64,000 nucleotides of DNA from Dipteronia dyeriana (GCA_032871835.1 CM065296.1:5528001-5592000), one strand, 5' to 3'. Counted from the stretch's first letter, positions 9,466 through 21,299 are shown. The notes: generated by a model from the sequence alone, not told the origin. Numbers and translations are program-made.

Positions 9466-11350
9466 ATCACTATTTTTAGACAAAATAGTTAGATAAATAA
9501 TAATTTTCATTTAAAAGCAAGCTGTATATATTAGATGTTATCTTCTATAAATTTTTCATATCCTACCCACCCCAACTCAATTAAAAAGGGAATCCAACTT
9601 AGATATTTCCTATTTTGCCAATTTATGGTTATTAAATAAATATTTATCTATTTTTAGCTAATAAATTATTAAAATAAAAGTATAATTTTATCATTGTCAA
9701 AATGGTTTATTGAGTTTCAAAAATAAATAATAATAAAATGGTTTATAAAAATAAATTAACATAAGAAATTTATTTTCTAAAAAAACAAAAAATATAATAA
9801 TTTTAAAAATAGGAAAAACAAACTAACGGATTATGGAAAATATAAAGTTAAAATCAATAATAAATTGAAAGTATTTTTATGAATTTAAAAAACAAAAAAA
9901 ATATTTCAAAAAATAAAAAAGAAAGTTTTTTTAATGTAAATGGTTCTCCACCATTGGATCTATCCAAATTCAACGGTGGAGATCCATTTACTTAAAAAAA
10001 TCTTTTTATTTTTGAAATACTTTTTAAAAATACTTTATTATTTATTTTAACTTTATATTTTTCATAATCCATTACTTTTTATTCCTTTTTAAAAAATTAT
10101 TCTTTTTCTTAGTTTTTTAGAAAATAAATATTTATTATTTATTTATTTTAATAAATCATTTTAATAATATTTATTTTTAAAACTCAATAAATCAAGGTAA
10201 AATTGTTACTTTTATATAAATAATTAGAATTAACAGTTAATATTTTAATCAAATGGACTAAAATAATATATAATAAAGAACTTAATTTATAAATATATTA
10301 AAAATGTTTAAATAAGTGATATTTTATTAAAAAGTTAGAACTGTATTTTTTTTTCATCTACCGGTGGCAATGGCATGGTAGAATTTTTATAAATGAACCC
10401 AATTCTAATGAATATAATCTACGTTGTGATATTGTGAGGGCTTTATTGTGGGGCCCACACAGATCTTTCCTAAAGTGAGTTTCTCACTATTTTTAGATAA
10501 AATGGTTTGATAAATAATATTATTCATTTACTTGCAATCTATACATAGCATAAGTTGTCTTCTAATAAATTTTCATGTCTAGGGAATCCAATTTAGATAT
10601 TTGCTATTTTGCCAATTTATAGTTAATAAATAAATTTTTGGATAATAAATTATTAAAATAACCCAAAAATAGTTGTCCAGTTGAAAAGTCGTATTATACC
10701 CAATTTTGTTGTCTAAATGGACCCAGTTCCAATTATGCTCCCGTAAAAAATGGCAATCCACGTGTTGTGAAATTGTAAGGATTTCTTTGTGGGGCGCCAA
10801 CGGTCTTTCCTAAAGTCAATTTCTCACTATTTTTAGATAAAATGGTTGGATAAATAGTTTTATTCATTTAATTGCAAGCTATATATAATAAAGTAATCTT
10901 CTAATAATTTTTCTTATCCTAACAACCCCAACTCAATTAAGAAGGGAATCTAACTTAAATATTTCATATTTTACCAATAAATGATTAATAACTTCAAGAT
11001 GAATTATAAAGGAAGATTGGCATTTCAGGTTGAACTCTAAAAGATATTATTTTAAGAGAAATTCACGTGTTTTCATTAAATGTAAAAGAGTCTTCTCCGA
11101 AATGTTAAAAAAAGAAAGAAATATAATAAAACCTAAAAAATAGTTTTATAGTTAAAAAGCCATATATATCCCTTGACCAACGATTTCCCATCCATAGGAT
11201 AAAGACTTGTTTTTTTTTATCTATCGGTAGAAATGGTATGTTTATAATTTTATTGTTCAAATAGACTCGATTCTAATTATGCACTAGTGAAAAATAACAA
11301 TCCATGTGTTGTGAAACGTCGAGGTTTTCTTTGTAGGGCTCACACAGTCT
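9466..11350. repeat. Diverged tandem triplication upstream of the broken NAC unit
   Basis: A unit running from ACTATTTTTAGATAAAATGG to GTGGGGCCCACACAG occurs three times: about 9466-10480 (enlarged by the foldback element), 10481-10820 and 10821-11350. Shared landmarks are CAACTCAATTAA.AAGGGAATC, ATTTTGCCAATTTAT, the CTACCGGTGG/CTATCGGTAG segment and the GGGCCCACA/GGGCTCACA segment followed by TCTTTCCTAAAG. Identity is visibly moderate, so it is old. No coding potential. Confidence 0.65.
9690..10237. mobile_element. Foldback (long imperfect palindrome) element
   Basis: The sequence reads outward from a centre near 9963 as an imperfect inverted repeat. The inner arms are GTAAATGG.TCTCCACC (from 9936) and its complement GGTGGAGATCCATTTAC (to 9991). 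Outer arms pair ATTTATTTTCTAAAAAA and AAAATATAAAGTTAAAAT with their complements, out to TTTATTGAGTTT on the left and AAACTCAATAAA on the right. Total span is about 550 bp. The second and third units of the surrounding repeat lack it, which supports insertion. Target duplication not resolved. Confidence 0.65.
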
Positions 11351-11369
11351 TTTCAGCGTGGATTGATGA

Positions 11370-12247
11370 TGATCACTCATGTTTTAATAATCGACCTCTT
11401 CCTACTACTGCAATCAAAGACATCGTCTTCTATGATTTCGATCCCGATCAACTCCCAATCGGTAAGAGTTTCTTTTCTTTTCAATGGTTTTTTATTTTAT
11501 TTTGTTTGTTTGTTAAATATTGATTATGATTTTGTTTGTGTAGGTGAATTTTCAGGGTATTGCAGACACAAGGAAGCGTATTTTTTCACTGAAGTGGTGC
11601 CTGGACGGACCACGAAGAGTGGTGGTTTATGGAAGGTCCATGGTCCGTATGTGCCGATAATGTCCGGCGACGCAGTCATTGGATTTAAGAAGTATTTTTT
11701 TTTTTCTACTCGGGCTGGAGAAGAAAAAACTAATTGGACTATGAATGAATACAGACTCAATCCTGGTTTGATTCGGGCCGATTCACCCAATGAATTGCTC
11801 ATAAGTAAGCAAACATCAATGAAATAATAACATGAATTGTGGTTGATCATGATGCATTTGCTTTGAATTTCCAAGTACAATTGTACTGTAATCACTCAAA
11901 TGAGCACTTGTTGTAGTACTGTAATTATTATTATTATTATTATTATTATCTGAACTCTGTGTGTTTGTAAACATCAATGAAATTATAACATGAATTGTGG
12001 TTGATAATGATGCATTTGCTTTGAATTTGTAAATGCAATTATACTCTGAACTCTGTGCATGTGTTTGATGCAGATTGATTATTTCGTGATATGCAAAGTT
12101 CGATACAGAGAGGACGATGAGAATTTGTCCATAGATGATGATACCACCTCCTGCTCGGATGATGAGAACGAAACGTCAGTTAATGAAACCACCTCCCGGT
12201 TCCAGCCGGATCAGAGCAAAACCTCCAAGTCGGATGATGATCAATAA
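11370..12247 (+). pseudogene. Broken single NAC unit
   Basis: Three blocks match the units of the triple-NAC gene at 23391. About 11370-11461 carries PLPTTAIKDIVFYDFDP. 11544-11808 carries EAYFFTEVVPGR, then FKKYFFF and WTMNEYRLNPGL. 12074-12247 carries DYFVICKVRYREDDEN and an acidic Ser/Asp tail ending at TAA 12245. The LPPGYRF segment that opens a NAC domain is missing, replaced by short unrelated sequence after the upstream repeat. The splice donor that follows the middle exon in the intact units (AAG then GTAA) reads AAGCAAAC here, so translation runs into a stop at 11825. Its tail is like the last unit of the triple gene. Most likely a dead paralogue. Confidence 0.75.
11811..12045 (+). 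repeat. Tandem duplication inside the NAC-unit intron
   Basis: The block from CATCAATGAAAT through ATGATGCATTTGCTTTGAAT occurs at about 11811-11885 and again at about 11971-12045, separated by a TTA triplet run. Introns 2, 4 and 6 of the triple-NAC gene contain the same block once each. Confidence 0.65.
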
Positions 12248-12378
12248 AGATTTCTTTTCTGCTATGTTGCCTTCTTAATTATATTTCTTTTCGTTATGTT
12301 GCCTTGTTGTATTTCTTTAATTCTGCTATGCTGCCTTTTTGTATGTAAACAATTTCTGTTGAGGATTGGCATCGTTTC

Positions 12379-15300
12379 ATGGTGTCCTGTTTCGGGCATT
12401 TCATGTCGATGCACCAGGAGAAGAAGTTTTTTGGTGGTGTTATCCATCGGCTGCTGTTACGGGAGTTAGACCATGCCGGGCCAACAGATGAGATGCGGTT
12501 CCTGTTAGGGAACCATGTGGTGAGGTTTTCAAAGGTGGAATTTTACCTCATCACCGGATTACGTTTTGGAGTTGTACCAGACCCTGGTCTGTATGCTGCA
12601 GTGGAGAATGACATACATCAACGGTACTTTCCTGGAGGCGATGAGGTATCGTTGGAGGGGTTGAGGGTTGTTCTTACCCTCAGAGAGTTTCAGGAGGCGT
12701 ATGATTTTGTGAAGCTGTGCCTCATATACATGCTGAACTGGATATTGATGGGGGTGGACGAGAGATTCATAATTCCAGTTTGGCAGTTTCGATTGGTGGA
12801 GGACCTCACTGCCTTTGATGCTTTCCCATGGGGTGCTCATGTATATATGCATTCTATTTTGTCACTCAAACATGCGTTACCTCGGCGACGTGAGGAGAGA
12901 GGCCAGCAGTCACAGGGCGATGTTGTACATACTATTGAGGGGTACAACATTTACGTTATATCGCATGCTCTATTGGTATGAACTTAGAATTACAACATGT
13001 ACTTTATATTTCGTTGCCGAAATTTATGACATTCTAATCGTACTTATCTTTAATGCAAATATTTGCTTTCGAGATGATCCCCGATCTGGGCGTTGAGTTT
13101 GGCACCCTGAGTGTTACAGAGCTTTCTCCTCTTACGTTGAGGTGGGAGTTAACAAAACAACCTACATGGAATAAGCTGGCCAAGATTTGCAGTGCTAGGG
13201 TATTTATTTAATTTGTTAATCTTTATATTAGTTACTATGTTTACAATGACATTCCTCTAACTAAGTTTTCAGATGTTTACGAGGGAGGAAATCGTGCCCA
13301 CGGGAGCTGAGGATGGAGCACCGTACTTCTTAGGCCTAAGCGAGGGGGGGGGGGGGGGGAGCCTGTATGTAGAAGAGGATAGGGTTCACCCCCCATCTGT
13401 CCCTGATCAGACTACTGTTGGCGGGAGCAGTGAAGAAGGTTCAAAGAATGAGGAGGAGGGTGGGGGTGAGAGACGTAGTGATACGGAGGCTTCTGACCCA
13501 TCGGGCCTGGGTTTCAATGCCATGGACACTGATAGATCTAAGCCGTCTCCTCGGTGAGTGAGGCATAGAAGGGTTCAGTTTACCACCACCCAAACCCGGT
13601 GCATCTTGAGGGAATTCTCGTGCAGGCGTTGGACGTGATATGGAGGTAAGTTGAGATGATAACTTCGTTTTTATTATCACGACCTGTTGAGTTTTTTAGT
13701 AGTAACAATGTTGGCATGAATTCAGGCCCCATGGGAACATCATTTCAACGAATTACGAAGCCCTCCAAAAGAGTGAGGATGATCGACAGCTGCAGCACCG
13801 GGAGTTGCTAGATATGATCCGGAAGAGCGAGGAGGATCGATAGGAGCAACATCGAAAGTTGCTTGTATTGATCGAGAGGGTTCATGGCATCAGAACACAT
13901 ATGAATCGGGATGGTCCACCTGATCCTGATCCAGATCCAGAATTTATTCCTGGAGACAGGACAAATGGATATACAGGAGGGACAGACACCACCGGTGGTC
14001 CTCGGGAGGATCCACATACCGGAGGGGCAGTTCCGGAGAGTGAGGCTCACCAGCGTACCAGAGATACAAGGCCTGTTACACGTACAACAACATGCTCATT
14101 GGTCAAGCGACAGTCGCCCCATCCAATCGAGCAGCAGACGCCCCCTCCACCTCCTCAATCGGTCGAGCAGCAGCCTCCCCCTCCACCTCCCCCATTGGTC
14201 TAGCAGTAGCCTCCCCCCCTCCACCTCCACCTCCCTCATTGGTTGAGCAGCATCCCTCCCCTCCACCACCCCCATCGATTGATCGATAGCTGCCCCCTCT
14301 ACCCTCTACATCCATCCATCCATCCATCCATCCAGCCAGCCAGCCTCAGGGGGGACAGACCTCCTCATCGCAGCACACCCCAGCGGGGGGAGTTCGACTG
14401 GAAAGGCACGTACTGAAGCGCGGTTGGCAGTTGCTCAGCCTGTACACAGATCCCTACAGACCGAAGAAGGCGAGGGTAATACTTCGGCCTTTGGACCATG
14501 TTTTTTATCCCCATGGATTAGTGGACGGTGACCAGTTAAAGGCTTACCGAGCCTTTAAGAAGAACATAAACGGGGAAAGCTAAGTAATATTTTTTTTCTA
14601 TTAAGGTGGCAGATTTTCTTCTGTTCAATTAAATAATTATGTTGCTAATGGAAAATTAATGCAGACGTGATGTGGACGTGTTGAAGCCAGTTGATGCTTG
14701 CATGGTTCCATCGGATGTAGACCAACTTCACGGAGTTGGAGGACGAGGTACGACGAACCGGACATTTTATATATAATGTTTGCTTTAGATATGATACACT
14801 CCTAACACATTATTACGTGTATATACTCCCCGCATATGGACGCGTACCTCCATATTCTCCGGAAGCGTCATCGAACATTCTCGACTGTGTACAACCAGAT
14901 GATCAACATATTAGATACACTGTTTTTTGTAAGTATTTCACAAAAGTAATGATTATGTATGCTTTTAAATTAGCTTGTAAAATATTACTAATTTTTTGTC
15001 GATGAAATGTTTGTACAGTCTTATCTGGAGGTCCAATACAAAAAAATGATGCCTCACGATGCTTGCGGGGAGATCACCATGGCGCGGTGGAATGTGCTGA
15101 GGTCCTGGTGGACCAATGAGGACCTTACGACGGTGCGTTGTGGTGCCCCATTTGGAAGTTTTCCGTGGCACGAGGTTGACACGGTAAGTGTTACAAATGG
15201 ATTTGTAATTTTTTGTTATAAATGGATTTGTATATCTTAACACCTTCTTTTTACGTTTACAAGTCCTGATACCGTGCAACATTGGGTGCCAACATTGGCT

Positions 15301-15780
15301 ATTGGTGACTGTCAACCTCACCTGCCAGACGATGTCCATTGTTGACCCCTGGAGACAGAATGTCGCGGTGAATATCCGGAAGCAGCAGGTAGCCCCCTTG
15401 CGTTGGTTTTTGCCTTTGATGTTGTATCAGACCGGTTTTCATACTATGCAATCGCCTTACCGTGAGACGTTCCTCAAGAAGAATAAGCTTTTCTCAGTCA
15501 GCGTGGTGTCCGTAACCCGTGTCCCCCAGCAGAAGAAATTGTAAGACATTTTATCTTCATTTATGCCCTGGTTTTGAGTTATTAAAAGATTATTGTTTTA
15601 TTAACGCATGTTAATGTGTCCAACTGTAGGGGTAACTGTGGTCCCCACATGTTGAGATTGATCCAGTACATTCTGGTGTATAGGAAAGATTTCGATTGGT
15701 CTAAAGACGGTATGGAGATCATTCGGGAGAAGATGGCAGTTGAGGTTTTTCAAACTCCCGGCCCGTTTAGTTTTATGTAG
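12379..15780 (+). pseudogene. ULP-like (C48) cysteine protease with DUF1985-type N-terminus, from a MULE
   Basis: Readable exons: 12379-12975 (DUF1985-like: FGHFMSMHQEK, FYLITGLRFG, AYDFVKLCLIYMLNW), 13074-13199, 13273-13553, 13727-about 14580 (coiled/Pro-rich linker), about 14664-14750, about 14790-14930 (HMDAYLHILRKR), 15019-15183, about 15265-15540 and 15630-15780. The last two carry the peptidase core: QHWLLVTVNL with the catalytic histidine, SIVDPW with the aspartate, the QQ before the exon end and GNCGPHM with the cysteine. Stops at 13841, 14201, 14207 and 14718 and a one-base phase mismatch before the histidine exon break the gene. In the family the enzyme removes SUMO-like modifiers; its role in the transposon is unknown. 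Exon borders in the middle are approximate. Confidence 0.75.
14100..14340 (+). repeat. Proline-codon tandem repeat in the ULP linker, plus CATC run
   Basis: Imperfect units encoding (I/S/L)(V/E)EQQ followed by runs of Pro repeat about four times, two of them interrupted by TAG at 14201 and 14207. They end in a (CATC)n run at about 14308-14332. Repeat slippage is likely; the linker is not conserved enough to name. Confidence 0.6.
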
Positions 15781-15982
15781 TAATTCTTCTGTATATGTAC
15801 CATTTATTTGTATACAAATGTTTACATTGAAATAAAATTTTAATTTTTATTTCCTTTTCAACTATCATAAATCACAAGTGTAATATTAATTGGAAATCCT
15901 ATTAAATTATAATTGAAATTCAGTTATTGAACAAGTCATACGAGTACAAAATTTTACAATGTTATCATCATAACGCCTAAAA

Positions 15983-18683
15983 TCATTCCACGGTGGAGTC
16001 TCTGGTAGGGCACGTCTGTCTGTTGTGGCCAACTGTATAACAAATGATACACTTGCGTCTGTATTCCTCAGGAACAACTCTGTTCGGACCCTTATTAATC
16101 AAAGCTGGGTTAGAACATCTCCTGGAATTATGCTATGGTTGTCCATATCTTCTACAGTTTTGTGTAGTTGTCCTCTCCGAAGATGAGATATATCGACCCG
16201 CCCTCGGGGGGCCTGCTTGTCTCTTGGAGATTGGATTCAAAATCACTCTTTCAGCGATGTCAGATGACACAACCCAAGTGAAAGGATGTCCAACCGACAT
16301 AATAGGAATCGAGTACGCGTCAATAAGTGTATGTCTCTTGTAGTAGTCCGCACACAGGGATGTGAAATCCATGTTTCAATATCTGTAAAAACAATGAAAA
16401 CAATGAGATTCACGTTGCAGTAATATTAACCGTACACTAAAACGTATGATGTACCCTGCAACAGCGAGCGCGTGAGAACATGGAAGATGGTCCATTTGGA
16501 ATTTGTTGTATTTACAGGTTTTTCGGGCTAAGTCAACGGTCTACTGTTTTCCAGACCGCTTCATAGAGAATATGTTCCAGTCAACTGGATTTACGGTCAT
16601 AAAATTACACTTCTCCATACGTTTTATGATCATAAGATGTATTGCGCCGGTCAACTGATGATGCATAGATTGTGCAGCACTATGAAGATCGTGAAACTAA
16701 CGTTGTAGCATATTTCTAATGAACTCTGCCAGTGTCAACATAGACAGTTGTCGTGCAATTTTTAGGCATGAGTTTATGCATTCTGTAGCATTTGTTGTCA
16801 TCACCCTGCACCTCCTGTTGGGGCAGTGTACACGGGACCACTTGTGTAGACCGATATCAATTACAAAATCATATGCATTCGGTGTAAGTTTCGTAACTCT
16901 TTCATGTGCCGGTTATATTCCAACTCGATGTACGTTCAGGCTACTTAGTCCATTATTACGGCAACATCCTTTCTGTGATATCGCTTTTTAATATTTTTAG
17001 AAAAGTGCCGGTAACATATGGTATAGGTGGTATAAGGAAACACTTTAGAAATTCCTGCTTCAATGCTTGCATGATGATTAGAAATGATTACCAAATCATC
17101 TATATGGCCAAGGGTAACTCTCAAGCAATCCAAAAACGACTCTCATGATAGGTTGTTTTCTGAGTCACCGTACCTAAAAGCAATGGGATAAACCTATTCA
17201 TTCCCGTCTTTTGCAGTTGCAACAAATATTGTACCCCCAAATATTCCCTTTAAATGGGTACCATCAATGGAAATAAATGGATGAAGACACCTTCGAAATC
17301 CTCTAAGTGAGGCACCCAACAACATGAAAAGGTAGAGGAATTTACCATCTTCGTCGCACTGTAAGTCAGTGATTGTTTCGGGATTTTTTTCTTCCAACAC
17401 GTAACCGAATGATGGCAGTAGTTGGAAGGTTCCTCATGCATTCCATAGGTCAGTGACAGTGCATAATCAAGAGCTTGATATGCCTTACTGTACATGATTT
17501 GAATCCCATACATTGTTTTCATGTCAGCGATTATGTCCTACGGATGCATTAGTCGACCATCCTGTTGTTGCAATCTAGGTGCAACCGCTTCTCCAATTAT
17601 GACTGCACTAGCTTGTCGATGGCGGCGGTGAATCTCCTCTAACGGACAAGTGTGTTCATTGACAAAACTTCTTACTTGGAAGTATGTCTCTTCATCTCTC
17701 CTCACCGCTCTTAACTTCCACGTACAGTTGTCCATTAAACAAATCAGATGTAACGTTGTCTTGTTCGACCTTTTCACCTTCCACTCGAAGTTGTGCCGCA
17801 TTGCAAAATGCCCAACCAATCTCTTCAAATCCTTTTTACTAGGAAAAAATCGCCCTTTATATATCATGCTTGTAGGTTCATCTTCTACCAAGTTCCTGCT
17901 TCCACCCATACCAAAAGAGTACGATTCTGCTCCTGGTATTACCCACATTATGACATTGTCAGAATCAGCTTCTGTTACATTAGGCCGGACCTCAGAGGTC
18001 CCAGCCATATCTACTGCACTAGAACTACATCTGTGTAAATATCTTACATGTCTTTTCGTTTGAACAGGTTCTTCATCTTCCTCATTGTTCGCTACATTAT
18101 CTACTAGATGCAAATTTGCCTCATTAGCCACCTCATGAATTGGCCCAAAATTCGGTTCATTGTTCTGCTCATTATTCATGTCAGTATACATCTCATTGTA
18201 TTGGTGGTTGCACTGCCCAACATTCATTTCAATTTGATAACCAAAGACCTCATCCAATTGAGGTCCAACTATATAACCATGGTCGGCTACTTCCGGTAGG
18301 GCACCACACATGTTTTGCTGCTCTTCGTTCCCACTTCTTTCTGTAAACAATTGGTTGCTTCCGCCTGACGATCGAAATTGTTGGGTGTTTCAATGAGCAG
18401 GGGTATCTTCAGCTATCACATTTGTTGTTGCCCTCTCAATTAGACTAACACATACTTGAGGGATCACCATATCTTCCCCCAGCATAAACAAAACATCATC
18501 GTCGTTTCTTATAAATGTGCGACATGTTGTCCCGAAAAAGATTGATATAGATTGTAGATCAACAATATATTTGTCCACATCGTACTTCACAACGGTTTGT
18601 ACGATCGACACCAGCTCTTCGTAAGTCACATTCTTTGACACATACATTCCTTGGTTATCGAAACCCAAAAATCTGACTTCCAT
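15983..18683 (-). pseudogene. MuDR-type MULE transposase, broken
   Basis: Read right to left. An N-terminal domain starts at 18683 (MEVRFLGFDNQG). The plant MuDR DNA-binding domain lies around 17560-17880 (GRFFPSKKDLKRLVGHFA, CTWKLRAVRRDE). The catalytic core includes ISIDGTHLKG (about 17255-17285), then VIISNHHASIEAG (about 17070-17110). A WSR.H...MTTNATE region (about 16790-16850), a SWIM zinc finger (C then DHLPCSHALAV, about 16455-16525) and a terminal zinc knuckle (CIICYTVGHNRQTC, about 16000-16050) follow. Stops at 18390-18392, 17194-17196, 17143-17145 and 16945-16947 and a frameshift near 17428 inactivate it. The usual second catalytic Asp (SDRH) reads SNHH. Confidence 0.85.
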
Positions 18684-18837
18684 CAGGTAATTGCTCTCAT
18701 CGACTGTTGTAAGATATGACTATTCTCACCCGATCCATTGTCCTATAAAAATCATCATCATAAACCATTATTAACAAATTAAAAAATTAAATTAAGTTTA
18801 CAATTATTAATAATTAAAAATATTTATTAAGTGTAAG

Positions 18838-19190
18838 GGATCGAGAACATTTTTAAAGAGATCGAGCTTTTTGTAAGGGATCAAGAACATTTTCAAAGGG
18901 ATAGAGCTTTTTGGAAACGGATCGAGAACATTTTCTAAGGGATCGACCTTTTATCAAATGGATCGAGAACTTATTGTAAGGGATCGAGCTTTTTCTAAAG
19001 GGATCGAGAACTTTTTCAAGGGATCGAGAACTTTTTCAAGGGATCGAGAACTTTTTCAATGGATCGAGAACTTTTTCAAGGGATCGAGAAAATTTCAAAG
19101 GGATCGAGAACTTTTTCAATGGATCGAGAATATTCTTCAAATTATCGAGTATTTTTTCCAAATAATTGAGCTTTTTTCAAAATATATAAA
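18838..19190. repeat. Minisatellite, about 20-bp unit (GGATCGAGAACTTTTTCAAG)
   Basis: Seventeen or so imperfect copies stand head to tail. In the left half copies alternate between GAGAAC and GAGCTT variants, making a dimer of about 41 bp. The right half (about 18998-19130) is nearly pure GAGAAC monomers. A long open frame through it (18958-19269) is a by-product of a repeat whose length avoids stops and is not called a gene. Confidence 0.9.
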
Positions 19191-19199
19191 ACCTCCGTC

Positions 19200-20640
19200 C
19201 AATAACAAATATGCTCGATTCTTCTTTAAATATTCTTGGTCACACATGAAAAATACTCGGATTTATTAAATGTTCATACATGTTCTTACAACACAGAAAT
19301 GCATGTAAAAAATCGGAAATGCATGAAAACAGAAAAGAGAATACATAAGATCATAAATATTTGTTATCATGCAGATTCTGGAACGAGACAACTTTTTTGA
19401 AGAGATACAGAGGAGTTCAGAAAGTTGTCTTTTACAAATTAAAGTTTAGGGACAACTTGGGTAGTACACCATAATAGATACATTTTAAACTTAAGTTATT
19501 AAACTGGTGACATCATCACAAAAGACAATAAAAAAGGTAACATATCTCACAATTTCCATTTTTTTTTTCAGAATTTGAGGGAACACTAATGTAAGTTTTA
19601 ATTGAAATTGTTCTTGATTATTTGTTTTCTTATGTTTGTTCATAATCATAGGACAACAGAGACGGGCAAAGTAGATCCAGCATGTCGAATAATAGTTTGT
19701 AGTATGTTGAATGGTTTTTGAAGATAATCAGAGCATCCAAATTGACAGTTTGATTGATGGCGAAAAGTGTGTTGGTTTTTATTATGATTGGTTTATAGTA
19801 TAACCATGTAATCTTTTGAATTAGTTTTTTTTTCTAATGAATTTTGAAACATAGAACATGTTTTTATTTTACAAATTTTAGTAATTAATAACTTTATAGA
19901 TTTTAATGATTTGAGATGGGCAAATCATAGGACAGTAACATCCAGCATGCTGAACATGTTTTATTGATTTTATAGATCAAATCATATATTCATCGGTAGT
20001 TTTTCATTGATTTTACTTAGATTTTATTTTACAAATACCAGTATAAATGAAGGCATATATGATTTTTCTATTCAACTTCGTAAATATATTAACAAGACCA
20101 ATACAATTGTACATCTTTACAAAAGTACACCTCATAAGCTAATGAAATAAGAAATGATAAAAGAGGAGAAGAAATAAAATAAAAGAGGAGAGTGATTACA
20201 TGTATATTTTTTTTATTTTAGATGAAGTAAATTGAGAAATAAGATTAGTAAAGAAAAAAAAAAGAATAATGGGATTTTAATGACCGAAAAGTGAGAGTGA
20301 AAGTCAAACCGATAATGTTCTGGTTTCAAGCAAAGTAAAAAAAGAAAAAAAAAAAAGAAACATGTTAGGGAAAAAGAGAAAAGAAAAGTAAATAAAAGAC
20401 ATAAAATTAATTAAGGTGAGAGAATGTAATACAATAATAGTATTTTAGAGAGAGAAAGTATTAAATAGGTGAGATACAATGACTCATTTAATAACTACAA
20501 ATAAAACAGATAAAATTATATCCATTAAAAGAAACAAGATCCAATGGTCAAGAAGTTGTGTCAAAAATACGGTCATGATCCAGCCCCATATATATACATC
20601 CACTAATCATTAGTGAATACCTGGCACATAAAACATTAAT
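19200..20640. other. Non-coding AT-rich DNA
   Basis: No coding region, transposon end or RNA gene seen. A and T runs and purine-rich segments (about 20150-20420) dominate. Confidence 0.5.
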
Positions 20641-20669
20641 TAAAGAAAATATATACTATACACTTATAA

Positions 20670-20785
20670 AGAAAGTTCTTGAGACGATATATAAATTTTG
20701 TTATTATAGATATCAGTTCATGCAACGATATATAAATTTTGTTACTATAGATATCAGTTCTTACGACAATATATATCGTTGTTAT
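20670..20785. repeat. Short tandem repeat, about 50-bp unit
   Basis: The unit TTCNTG..ACGATATATAAATTTTGTTA.TATAGATATCAG occurs at about 20676-20728 and 20729-20780, with a third partial copy following. Function unknown. Confidence 0.65.
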
Positions 20786-20984
20786 AAGGTATTTATGGTG
20801 ACAATATATTTTGCATTGCTGAAACACCAAGAAATCTAATAAATATTTTTTAATAAATGTTTGTCATAGAAATTAAAATTTTGATTAGTTGATTAAATTT
20901 TAATTTATCTAACAATTTTATTATTATTATTATTATTTCGAACAAATCATATAGGTTATATATAAATATTGTGCAATTATTAAC

Positions 20985-21290
20985 AAATAAAGCCTTGTAA
21001 TCAGGCGGTAAAGGCTTACCACTTTAACTTGGGGTTACAAGTTCAATTATCAAGGGTGGGCCGCAGGTGGTCGAACTATTATTTGTATGGACGAATTTTG
21101 TCGTCACAACAAAATACTCTTGTATTTGTCGGGGAAATCATACAACTGGCACATTGTTTGGGCCGGCGAAACTCAAAATTTCAATGCATAAAACCTTTCC
21201 CGTCGGCTAATATATATGCCTACGAATTCCGACCTATCCAACAAAAATGGTGTTTTTACGGCTTACATGTTACGTGTTTTATTTGAAAGT
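20985..21290 (+). mobile_element. Possible tRNA-derived SINE remnant
   Basis: AATCAGGCGGTAAAGGCTT followed 20-30 bases later by GGGGTTACAAGTTCAATTATC resembles degenerate box A and box B of a tRNA-derived SINE. The body (to about 21290) is less AT-rich than its surroundings. I find no clear poly(T/A) tail or target duplication, so this is tentative. Confidence 0.3.
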
Positions 21291-21299
21291 CTTTTAATA

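Larger units (their letters stand above)
12330..18830. mobile_element. Mutator-like element, Kaonashi (KI) type, carrying a ULP gene; decayed
   Basis: Two convergent genes lie between the broken NAC unit and a minisatellite: a ULP-like protease gene (+) and a MuDR-type transposase gene (-), whose stops are about 200 bp apart (15780 and 15983). MULEs that carry ULP-like genes and lack long terminal inverted repeats are known in plants as Kaonashi elements, and I see no long inverted repeat here. Ends are placed only roughly: the left end follows the NAC unit's 3' flank, which still resembles the flank of the intact gene to about 12330. Both genes carry stop codons, so this copy is dead. Confidence 0.75.

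Noticed and set aside
13859..14289. Proline-rich overlapping frames as separate genes
   Set aside because: They are the repeat-rich linker of the broken ULP gene read in several frames.
17650..18346. Plus-strand frames opposite the MULE transposase
   Set aside because: Shadows of the minus-strand transposase, whose domains are clear.
18838..19190. CRISPR-like array
   Set aside because: Units are contiguous with no unique spacers, and the setting is a plant genome.
18958..19269. 103-codon open frame with RDRELFQWIENF-like repeats
   Set aside because: It is a translation of the 20-bp minisatellite; no start context, no domain, and repeat units alone explain the openness.
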